Source of the DNA: Symbiodinium kawagutii
Taxonomy: Eukaryota; Sar; Dinophyceae; Suessiales; Symbiodiniaceae
Assembly (NCBI GenBank): GCA_009767595.1
Contig: VSDK01002149.1
Span: 187,617-251,616 of the forward strand
Direction of reading: 5' to 3'
Length of the DNA stretch: 64,000 bases
A program made the translations under genes and the position numbers. This document shows, piece by piece, positions 10,061 through 20,109 of this stretch (position 1 is the first letter of the stretch; each line of letters starts with the position of its first letter). The notes beneath the pieces are model-generated. The model saw only the letters and a list, made by a program, of their open reading frames with translations. It searched no databases and was not told the origin of the DNA.

Positions 10061-13000
10061 GGCTGAGGCGAAGAGATGTGGCCCGAATTCCTATAGATAT
10101 GGTTGATTGATGTTAGGTGATGAGCAACAAGAGTAGATGCTGAAACAGATCGCTGCAAACATGGACGGTTCAGAACCAGCGATCATTTCAATGCTGCCCA
10201 GCGAGAGCGTCCCCAAAGTGGAACCGATTAGACAAGGGTGAAAAAATAGACAATGGTCTATTAGACCATTTGTTTGAACAATGGGTGAAAAATTGCAACC
10301 AACAACCAGCAATGATATTGTCAAGCAAGTAGTATTATTGATATTGAACTATATAGAGCATGGTTTCAACCAGAGGGACACTAGTCCCAAGTATGTAATT
10401 AATAGCATGTGTTGTAATCAACTGTATATCCCTTATTGGGACACTCTTCTTGAATTCCAATGGGTTTGCATGATGACTGTGTCTCACTGCAGGCGTGTGA
10501 TCAGTGACCATGCCTGTAGTGCATCGCTGGTTCTGACAAGAAGAGTCGTAGATGTTACCGCAGTCACTACGGACCAGCGCGGGACGTCCAAGCATCGGGT
10601 CCTATCATTTTGGCCAAATTTCCTGTCCCTTGAAACAGGGGTCATAGGAGCAACCCTGTGAAAACTGCAGGACATGCCAGTGTAGGCGGGTTGGTGGTCA
10701 CCTCGGGGGATATTGAAGCCTCATCACCAGTGCCACTCGCCTGGCAACTGCTATGGAATAAGCCATTAGTTCACCATGATGAACCATTGATTTTCACGAT
10801 CAATCTGCCATCATCAAGTACTGTAGCCAGCAACAGTCAGTTTGCTATTTACATCTATGCACTAGTTGCCAATTAGCGATGAGTGAACCATTGGTTGACC
10901 ATCCATTACGCATTTCTTAAGTATCACTTGAAACGTCAACTAACGACAGAGTAACAATCCATGAAGCTGTGCTTAGCCATCACTTAACCATCCATTAACC
11001 ATGAATTAAACATCCATAAAGCATTACTTAACCATCTCTTCACCGTCAGTTGACCACGAAGTAACCAACCATTAAGCCATGAAACATGAAGCCACCACAG
11101 TAACTGTGCCAAACACACCGAGCTGCGGCTCAGGATCGGAAATCGAGTGTGAAGACCCGCAACAACATTTGGATGACTTTGATTCCTGGGCGCATCAGGC
11201 ACCGGGAGATGAAGTGAGGCAGTTGGTGGAGACTAGTTGGTGACTTGCCGTAGTCGCTATGGTGGTTGTTATAGTGGTTGTTATAGTAACTAGTTAATAG
11301 CTGTTATAGTTAGCTATACTAACTAGTTGGTGACTAACCATGGTCACTATAGTGACAAACTAGTTAATAGTTGTTATAGTGGTTGGTAGCGGTTGACAGG
11401 GGCTATTGATAGTGGCTAACAGTCGTTAGTGCTGATAAAAAGTGGTCAATGGTGGTTGATAGTGAGCACTTAGCATTGAAACCATGATTCACTATTAATG
11501 AACTGGCAGTGTTTTTTCGCCACTATCGATTTTAGTGGTTAATAGTGCAGGGCTGGTCAATCATGGTAAACTATTGATGACAACCAACATGATTAATGCA
11601 CAGCCAGTGGTTGATCCTGGCTGTCGCTGATAGCAGTGAATTTAAGTAGCATGTGCCAATTGACCAATGATTGATCACTAAGAATGATGTTTTGTACTTA
11701 ATTGATGGTTGATTGCTGGTGAACCAGCGATCAAAAGATGGTTGATTATGGATAGTTTAATGATGTTTAAGGGCGAAGAATTGTTCATAGTCGACCAATG
11801 GTGATGGTTCAGAAGGGTCAGCAACAAACTTGATAGTGGTTGGGAAGGGTTGATTCTGATATTAATGATGGTTAGTAGGGGGTCGATGACTAATTCTGTT
11901 GGTTAGTTGCTTATCCAGCAATGGTGCCTGGTTGCTGATAAACGATGGTTACTCCTGACTTTGTCATGTGATGTCAGACGGTATGAGTGATTTACGATTG
12001 TGAAATTACCATCACTAACCGTGTTTGTCCTTCTAAATACAACCAATGTGAGTCACAGTGATTAGCTATCAGTAATCGTTGTTGACCTGCTGCTGTTGTA
12101 GATGGGACACCAGTACATACACATGAATATATAGAATAGTCCTGACAGAAAATTCCCCGTGTTCAATATTTGAACCATGTAATTTTTGGGGATGGACCAG
12201 TTTAATATATTGTATCTACTCTTGGATACCTGTATATGTATTCTTATATATACTCGGTTTTGTTTCGCTGCGACGAGCGATTCTGCTAGAAGCGGGAGCC
12301 AGGCGTCGCCCAGATTTCTAGAGATGTGCCCTGAAGTTGGCCAATGTTTTCCTGGGTGAGAATAGGCTATGGGTCAATATTAAGCAACCAATATTGGAGG
12401 AAAATAACCATTAGTAACCAACAATAATAGGGAAACAATGGTTAATGATAGGGGAACCAGGGGTTCAGGGTTTTAACCCACAGCCAATTGTCCCTTTGAA
12501 AGGGTGTGTTGGTCGATATTGATTTGTTATGGTTAAGCATAGTGATGTTTACCGATGGTGAATGATGTTTGCTTGATGGTTGATACAGTGAATGCTTCTT
12601 ACTGATGGTCACTCCTGTTGATAATTGTTGTTTGGTTGATTGTTATAAGAATGAATATGAATCAGCCATCAATCAACCATGGATGGTTGGTTGATGACTT
12701 CGCTGAATGATGGGCGGTTCGCCACCGGGTTACACTGATGGGTTCTGAATAAACCAGGATGGCCTGAGGGCTCACATTGGTAGTTGACCATGGTTGGTAA
12801 AAAGCTGGCCTGTCAGCTGATTGCAGCTGATACTCCTTGATACTCCTTGATCATCAGCTGGTTATATCAGCTGCTTGAAGCATGCGAAAGGAGCATGCAC
12901 CATGATCATCAGTTGGTCATCAACAACTAGCTATGAATTTAATCATAGTCAGCTGGGAATTCACCTACCTTGCTAAGAATTCTCAGTTTGGTCACGGTGG

Positions 13001-13260
13001 TTACAGTGCGGTTCACAGCTTGGTCCTCAGAGCGCCCCTTGAAGCGATGGGACTGGTCTCAACAATGCTCTCCGGTCATGGCCATGGTGGGTCCAGCTGA
13101 AAGTAAACCACCCATATTTACCATCCAATTAATTCAATGGGTCAGCTGCACAGCTATACATGGCTTAAGCTTACCAGGTCATGGTCATGGTAGGTCCAGC
13201 TGTCAGCTTCTGAGGGGTTCAGCTTGACAGCTGGATGTCCCATTCGTTGGACGGCGCCAG
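10061..13260. other. Non-coding DNA, mostly degenerate TGATGGTT-type words
   Basis: Apart from the candidate exon at 11103-11243, and perhaps a short open piece near 10145-10240, I see no gene. The sequence around 10960-11090 and 11240-12700 is built from diverged ATGGTTGAT / ACCATCA words. A region near 12362-12490 resembles a diverged copy of the inverted-repeat element family. Confidence 0.45.
11103..11243 (+). CDS. Unrecognised acidic coding-like segment (candidate exon)
   Basis: Open to TGA 11241-11243. Contains ECEDPQQHLDDFDSWAHQ and PGDEVRQLVE, a hydrophilic acidic composition unlike translated intron. No family was recognised and borders are uncertain. Confidence 0.33.
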   Translation, partial: TVPNTPSCGSGSEIECEDPQQHLDDFDSWAHQAPGDEVRQLVETSW

Positions 13261-13560
13261 ATGGATTCGACCGATGTGAAGCACTTGCAGGCTGGCGTTC
13301 CCGTGCCCATCAATCAGCACCTTGGATTTCCCAAGCGCTGGAGAAGGGGTGCCAAAGGATGGTGGGGCCAGAAACCACTGAAGTTGAAGTATGTCACTCA
13401 GGGATTCCATGGGATTCCCATGCAGTCAAGATCACTCAAGAACTGTCAGGGAGCTTCGCGGCCACTATTCGTCGTTGAATCAACGCGCGAAGTGAGGTGG
13501 GCGCATAATCAAAAAGCCAAGAAGACCATGAAATGCTTAGGTGGGACAGCGGTGACGTAG
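13261..13560 (+). CDS. Unrecognised coding-like ORF (99 codons)
   Basis: The ORF starts at ATG 13261 and its first ~47 codons look coding: VKHLQAGVPVPINQHLGF, then a basic/tryptophan patch RRGAKGWWGQKPLKLKYV. The later part is less convincing and may be intron. No family was recognised. Confidence 0.28.
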   Translation: MDSTDVKHLQAGVPVPINQHLGFPKRWRRGAKGWWGQKPLKLKYVTQGFHGIPMQSRSLKNCQGASRPLFVVESTREVRWAHNQKAKKTMKCLGGTAVT

Positions 13561-13727
13561 AGACTGCTTGGAACAGCCACTGGTGTTTCAGGATGGAACA
13601 GCTGTGTATAGCAGGTGTTTCAGGATGCTTGGAACAGCTGTGTACCTAGCTGCTAGCCCCTTAACAACAGGGTACTTAGTGAGTCATGTTGCTTAGTCGG
13701 AGTGCTTACACGACTTATCTCTGAGCG

Positions 13728-13919
13728 ATGACCCCCCGGCCTCGCGCAGTTGAACTTGTGGAAGACCCTTCGATGTTGATGCAGACGGTGAAGCTGAGAA
13801 GGTTTGGGTTGAAGGCCACAGTGCTGTTCATGTCACGGTTTCACCGTTCTGACAAAGACTTGGAACCAGTGGAGGCGGCCAGGGGCCAACATTGGTTGGG
13901 TTTGCTGTTGAATAAATGA
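13728..13919 (+). CDS. Unrecognised coding-like ORF (63 codons)
   Basis: The peptide begins TPRPRAVELVEDPSMLMQTV and contains KLRRFGLKATVLFMSRF. Its end (AARGQ) is repeated in the next segment because ~14 bp of DNA (GCCAGGGGCCAAC) recur at 13889 and 13976. No family was recognised. Confidence 0.25.
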   Translation: MTPRPRAVELVEDPSMLMQTVKLRRFGLKATVLFMSRFHRSDKDLEPVEAARGQHWLGLLLNK

Positions 13920-13958
13920 TTCCAAGTAACATTGGATTGAATTTATTCAGGGATTGGT

Positions 13959-14162
13959 TTGCTGTTGGGTGCAGCCAGGGGCCAACCTGCCAACCTTAGA
14001 TTCCCACAACGTGACAAGGAAAGTGGCAAGTGTGCTGTTGATCCACGTTTAATCTGCCAGGTCGACAACAGCCTTGCCGCCAAAGTCACACATTGCGACA
14101 GCCAGTCAAGTGCAGAAGGACGACTGTGCCGTGAAGAGGTGAAAACCAGCTTTCAATGCTGA
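13959..14162 (+). CDS. Unrecognised coding-like ORF (67 codons)
   Basis: Hydrophilic ORF containing RFPQRDKESGKCAVDPRL and VDNSLAAKVTH, ending just before the ATATG repeat array. It may be an exon together with 13728-13919. No family was recognised. Confidence 0.25.
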   Translation: MLLGAARGQPANLRFPQRDKESGKCAVDPRLICQVDNSLAAKVTHCDSQSSAEGRLCREEVKTSFQC

Positions 14163-14179
14163 TTCATAGTGGTTCTAAT

Positions 14180-14475
14180 GGGATACGATATAATATATAT
14201 ATATATTATACATCGTGATATGATATGATGTGATATGATATATTTTGATCCGTCGCAAATGGACATAATGTAATGTAATCTATTGGTTTGTAATCTACTA
14301 TGATATAATATGATACTATGATATGATATGATATTATATGATATGATATGATATGATATCACATGATGTCATATGATGTCATATCATGCGCTACAACATA
14401 AAATAGCATATGTCATGTAACATATTTTGATTTGATGTAATATGACATATAGTATATATCATATAATAGAGTCTA
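14180..14475. repeat. (GATAT)n / (ATATG)n degenerate array
   Basis: About 290 bp of TGATATGATATGATG-type units with many point variants. Confidence 0.85.
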
Positions 14476-15474
14476 ATGAAATACGATACTGTGATGATGA
14501 TTGATAGATTTGTTAAGAATGGTGATGTTTGATATCAGAGTCCGTATCAATGCTCATTGACATCACTTGTTTGTTTCCATAACAAGTGGCAGCAATGAAC
14601 GGCCATGATAAATCACTATCAATGATTAGATGCATAATGACCATTACTGTTTTGTCTTATCAAGCAACACTGAAGCGCAAGCGAGGAGAACGGGTGTGGA
14701 TACATGTAACCAGGCTGAATGTCGATAATGAGAAAGGATATGAGTTGATTTTGTTTCATTTGATGTATGACTTCTAGCTGATTCTGATGCAGACCATCAT
14801 CAGCAGCAGCATCATCATACCGTTTTTGCACATGCGTGCGCAGTATATAGCATACAGGCACAAAAATATGATGTCAATGCTTCACTAGGCAAGTGTAGTG
14901 TTTGCCTTCTGGCTCTTGCAAGGGCTTACTTCAGGTGGTTTGCACAGGGTTAGGTATCGTATGATATGGGAATCTAAGATCAAAGAGTCAACTGATGGTT
15001 GGCTGGCTGGAATAGATTTTTTGGTCCTATGGGAGCTATAACTCCAATCAACCTAATGATTAGTAGTAGGCTGATGCTGGAGGTATAGTACATGGTTTGC
15101 AACTGGTATGATCATCATTTACGTTGTGGATCCCAAAGCCAGCTGTCCCCATGTTTCCATTAGCCAAACCGTGCCCCAGCAGCACATTGAATTTAAATGC
15201 CTACTTCTAGCTCCCAACAAAGCCCAGACTGCTCAGCACATCAATTTTTGAGTCTTTTGGGTTATCACTGCTTGGCTTCCAAGGATGCAAGGGCTGGAAG
15301 TTTTTGCCTTGGATCAACCTAGGGCCCAGGGTGCGAGAGGTCACTGGTTGGCTGGTTGCTTGCTTGCCTTCAGTTAATCATGGATACAACTTACGACTAG
15401 TAAATACTTATGGTAGATAGGATACAACTTCAATCAACAACAAAAACGACAAACAAAAAACAGCAAACAGCAAC

Positions 15475-15475
15475 C

Positions 15476-15518
<43 letters not shown>

Positions 15519-15519
15519 C
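15475..15519. repeat. (CAA)n microsatellite
   Basis: Fifteen or so consecutive CAA triplets. Confidence 0.9.
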
Positions 15520-16087
15520 TGTTAGTCTCTGTTGGGTTGTCACAGTCACCGGGTGGCCGAGGAGGCACATGGGCAAACAGGTGCCCCTCGGCACCCTCCC
15601 AGCGCAAGCGCCATCACAAGTGGTCAACCGGAGGGAAGAAAATGAGAGCAGAATGAACAAGGAACCACATGTTACTTTGCTATATGCTATATTATAATAT
15701 ATAATGAGCGTTAATATAGTATAGAACAGAATTCATAGAATCTAAGGGAGAATGAGCAAGAAACCAACAATAACCAACCAAAACCACCTGCAGCAATCAA
15801 ATGGTGAGCAGCAGCGCCAGCGGTGCCAACGTCCCCCGCAAATGAGAAAAGAACACATCAGTTCACCGTCCTTCTGAAATTCCTATCAACCATTCCTTAA
15901 CTGTTCTCAAGCATTATACTACTAACCCTTAGCAACCACTAAACGACCATTAAATCAGGTGACCATTGTTAATCATATTACTGAGCATGATCAAAACACC
16001 TGAGTACATCGGTACTAGTTTTCCGACTACGGTGGTGGTCCTGACTTCTCCAGCCAGCGGCGGGCTTCGCCAAAATCACTCTCCAAA

Positions 16088-16489
16088 CACAACCACAACC
16101 ACAATCACAACCAGCAACGAACACAACCAACAGCAAACAGCAAACAACCAACAACAAACAGCAAACAACAAAAAAACCAACAACAACCACAAGAACGACC
16201 AACAACCAAAATTAACAGCCAACAGCCAACAGCCAACAGCGAACAACCAACAACGACCAACAACCGATGACCAACAGCCAACAACGAACAGCCAACAACG
16301 ACCAACAACCGACGACCAACAGCCAACAACCAACAACGACCAACAGCCAACAGCGAACAACCAACGACCCTAACAACCGACGACCAACAGCCAACAGCGG
16401 ACAACCAACAACGACCAACAACCGACGACCAACAGCCAACAACCAACAACGACCAACCACCTACGACCAACAGCCAACAGCCAACAACC

Positions 16490-16520
<31 letters not shown>

Positions 16521-16550
16521 GCCAACAGCCAACAGCCAACAGCCAACAAC
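16088..16550. repeat. CCAACAGCCAACAACGA-type minisatellite with an internal CAA tract
   Basis: About 460 bp of the word CCAACA joined to GC, AC, ACGA or ACCGACGA variants, with a pure CAA run at about 16490-16520. All three + frames and several - frames stay open, so the long N/Q/P ORFs and the G/C/W/L ORFs on the other strand are artefacts of composition. Confidence 0.88.
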
Positions 16551-17144
16551 CGGGGTATTGCAACGTGGTTGCTTGGTAAACAGCTCATTCGAGCACAATT
16601 TACCATGGATAGCGTTCTGCACCCACGAGGGTTCCCCAAGGTCCCCAAGCATTCCCACGATCAGCGCGGGGCTCAGCTGCCCTCAAAACTGTTGCTATCC
16701 TGGTAGGGTATCACATCTGGTTGGTTTAAGTTTCCCATGATGGTTGGTAGGTGATTTATGATGGTAAGATGGTTGGTAGGTGATTTATGATGGTAATTTG
16801 ATGCTGGTTATATAATCATTGGTTAATATTGGTCAAAACTAGGTTGAATATTTGTGAACAGGCTTCGACCTCACCAGCAATGAATCGGTTGTGGGTATTG
16901 TTTTGCTGTTCATTTTCACATGCTTCTTGGTTACATATGCACTATCAATCTCGTGTATTGCCCATTTTTTGATGATTTTACCACTCGCCAAGTATTCGCC
17001 AATAGGAAGAACGGTTATATCGTGTAAAATGATGGTTACATCACTACGAATCATGGCTATGGTAAGTTCATGAATCATCATGGAACTTCATGGTTCAAAG
17101 TGCGGCCCCATGCCCGTAACTTTGCCCGTGAAAGCACTTCGTAC

Positions 17145-17255
17145 TTTCTCAAGCCATAGGGGACTTCCAAGTCAATAGATCGAGTTTGTTACTAGAAATG
17201 GCTAATACAAGGCAAGATTTGTGGGTGCCCCATGGTGCCCCTAGTTTTGAAAAAG
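17145..17255. repeat. MITE-like inverted-repeat element, diverged copy 3
   Basis: The left end CTTTCTCAAGCCATAGGGGAC matches copy 2 read on the other strand. The right end GGTGCCCCTAGTTTTGAAAAAG is the matching inverted end. The interior is diverged. Confidence 0.5.
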
Positions 17256-19249
17256 CATCAAACAAGGGCCAACCGCACCTCGCGAGGAGGGTGGCAAAAG
17301 CCGCGTGATGAGCCACGGACCCGTCGCCTTGAACTTTGACGACCGCCACGGCCGGGAGAAGCGTCACGGTAGGGGTGACGGTTGAAAATCTGCAGGAAAC
17401 CCGGCTGGATGAACCAAAGGATATCATTGGCTTTCCATGGCTTTCCTGGAGATTTTCACATCACGACTCTGGGATACAGCCACCAATAGTCAAGCAGCAC
17501 TGCTGGTGACAGAGAGCAATATTCAGATGTGGATATCAGCTGATTGGTTGACGTTGAATGTAATTTGCCAAGCAGCAATGATAGAGATATAAGCGGCTCA
17601 ACCAAAGGTAGGCAATTCATGGTTGATGGTTCATGGATTGATGATGGTCGATGATAGATGTTGGTATCACTATTGCCTCAGAAGCGGTGAATGACATCGC
17701 GTTGCTTTGCTGGTCGACCTCTTAAAGGCATCAAATTGCACAAGAGCTGCTTCTCCAGTCGTTTCAAATGCCTTTGATTGCCAGGTTCAAGCAGCTTGGC
17801 CCCAAGATCATCGTTCAGAAATGCTTGAGGTTTGAGGTGCCATCTTCTTGTCGCACCTCAAGCACATATTCTTCGTCACTGTGGTGACCAAAGCAAAGTG
17901 TCCCTTCCGTCCGCTGAAGCGGGTGGGAGCTGCACTGCGAAGTTTCAGCTTCGCAGCTTCATGACAGCGCGGAAGAATCATTTTCAAACCAGACGGATTG
18001 GTGACTTTTCATATCTTTTCATGCTGGTTCTCAGGAACGATCAATTCTGATGTACCATGATAGGCTTATCAAAGACGCAGCAGCACTGCAATCAGCCTCC
18101 AGCTGAGAAAACAGGCTATCACCATGCTGTAAAAGTATCAAGAATTGCCACACGGTTTTGCTCAATGGTGCTTCCGACCATGATCAATGAACACTGTCAT
18201 GCTTCAGAATCTTCTCAGATCGGCGATGGCAATAACATCGTCCTATGTCCCATGATCGCATTTGCATGGCAATTGCGATTTGCTGCGATCCTGTTGCTTC
18301 TCCAGTTGATGTTTTTCTCATTCAAATTGGTCTGAGCTATCACGTATGATGAAAGATGGGTTGCATGTACCGAAGTGGTTACTTCCATAAACTGTATACA
18401 CTCCAAAGTAGCAGTTCCCCTATTCAAAATGCTCATTGTTTGGCACGGTGAGGGGTAGTACCACTGGACAATGCCAGGATCGCAGCATCAAGTCATATAC
18501 AGGTCTACCTGTCAACCTGTAGGGTTCATTGGAACCGTTTGGAAGCTGAGAGTTTGCAAAGCAACTGTTTGCCATGCAGACACGATTCATCCTGGTCCGT
18601 TGATTGTTCTGTGGAACAATGCCATCAGTTCCTGCCTGTTGTTTGCATCTTGGATATTGGTAAGATTCACCGACCAGCTCTGTTTCATGAAGGATCGGGA
18701 GATTCCTTGTGGCTCAACTGGCAACATTGTGCCAGTTTAGCAGTCCGCACATGTCCTATGCACATGCCTGTGGACCGTCACCTTGGAATGAGACTTGGCA
18801 CCCGAAGAAGTCACCTTTGAGAACGTGAATCTGACAGGGATTAGGAATAGAAATAGACGAAACCAGTGTTTTTTTGAGAGTCGAACGTCCAAAGAAGTCA
18901 TGACTGATGGGCCAACAAGCAATGATATAGACATTTTGCTGCTGGTTTCACACGTGGTATCTTTCCATTCCTGCAAGGATGTACCAAGTAGTCAAAACTT
19001 TCAGCAGAGAGGGCTGAAACTACCATCAATGGAGGGGCAAGTCTACAGGAAAGCCAGCACTTTTCCCAATCCGCTTTTTTTTCTGCTGATTTCTGGGAAC
19101 ATGGGATCATGAAAGTTGAGGATGGACCTCATCTGTCGCAGTGATTAGGCATCAGAAGGAACAAACAGACATGGAACACAAATGAGCAAACTGGAGCAAG
19201 AAACAATTATATGTGTACATATGTTTATACTCACACATATCTAATCAAG

Positions 19250-19515
19250 GGGAGAAGGTGGAACAACGGAAAGAATGGAGCAAGCAATGAAGAGGCAGGA
19301 ATGAAGAGGCAGGAAGGCAGCAAGTAAGCGAGGAATGCAGGGAAAGGGAAGGAAGGAAGGAAGGAAGGAAGGAAGGAAGGAAAGAAGGGAGGCAAAGGAC
19401 GACAAAAGAAGGTCGGGACGGACGAAAAAAATAGGGTAAGGAAAAGAAAGAAGCAAGAAAGGAGAAAAGAAAGGAGAATAAAGGCTAAGAGAGAAAGACA
19501 GGAGCACCAAAACAA
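19250..19515. repeat. Purine-rich tract with (GGAA)n core
   Basis: About 265 bp strongly G/A-biased on the + strand, with a pure GGAA run at about 19345-19382. The serine/phenylalanine/leucine-rich minus-strand ORFs here are artefacts. Confidence 0.85.
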
Positions 19516-19943
19516 AAGGAACAGCGAGGGGCACCTAAGCAACATACCTTCTGCTTCATATGCAGCGTACCCAAGAAACAGCTTCACCTAGTTAAGCCGT
19601 AGGTCCAGCTCCATTAGTGACGAAGATGTGGTTCCAAGCGGTTGGAAGACCATGGTGACAGGTTCCAGCTATGATTCTGATTTCAATTTTGGTGAAACAG
19701 ATGTGGTAAATGCTAATGCCCTGATCTTACAAGACTATGCAAATACACTGGGAAAAAGAAACTGGAAATGAAAGGTCGCCAGGGGAAAACAGGGGAAATG
19801 AAAGATTCCGCAACCAGGACGTTCGCCCACACCCACAGTGAGGCACTGCAATGAAGGATCTTGCGCAAGGTTAACGTGGTTTGGAAAAAGCTGCAAAAAC
19901 ATTGGCTATACGCAGTTATTTGTGATTTAGGATTTTAGGGTTT

Positions 19944-20065
19944 TGAAATGTGTAGTGCTTCGGGCAGGCTTGGTGCACATGTTCAACTGATGAATGTTAA
20001 CTCAACTGCCATTTTGGCTCAAGATTTTTACATGCACATCTGAGCCAAAATAGCTTAGGGTGATT
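19944..20065 (+). repeat. Terminal split direct repeat A1
   Basis: 122 bp starting TGAAATGTGTAGTGC and ending CTTAGGGTGATT, identical to A2. As the 5' terminus it probably contains the promoter of the genomic transcript (inference). It holds a 16-nt spliced-leader match and a near-perfect hairpin. Confidence 0.92.
20008..20054 (+). promoter_or_regulatory. Truncated spliced leader forming a hairpin in repeat A1
   Basis: 20008-20023 reads GCCATTTTGGCTCAAG, identical to the last 16 nt of the 22-nt dinoflagellate spliced leader (known sequence ends GTAGCCATTTTGGCTCAAG); the first six leader bases are absent. GAGCCAAAATAGC at 20042-20054 pairs with the leader arm at 12 of 13 positions. The leader end lies 86 nt before the ATG at 20110, as in a trans-spliced mRNA. 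It is followed by ATTTTT, not by the GT donor of an SL RNA gene. Confidence 0.75.
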
Positions 20066-20109
20066 GGGAGCATCCCAGTGAGAGTGCACCTCTCTGTGAC
20101 CTGTAAGCC

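Larger units (their letters stand above)
14163..19943. other. Repeat-rich non-coding stretch before the retroelement
   Basis: Holds the ATATG array (14180-14475), a CAA tract (15475-15519), a CCAACAGCCAACAACGA minisatellite (16088-16550), an inverted-repeat element copy (17145-17255) and a purine-rich tract (19250-19515). Short coding-like pieces near 15540-15660 and 17310-17385 could be exons but have no recognisable motif. Confidence 0.45.

Noticed and set aside
16076..16740. Several ORFs of 80-157 codons on both strands in the CCAACA minisatellite
   Set aside because: Repeat composition leaves all frames open; translations are N/Q/T/P or G/C/W/L/V runs without domain character.
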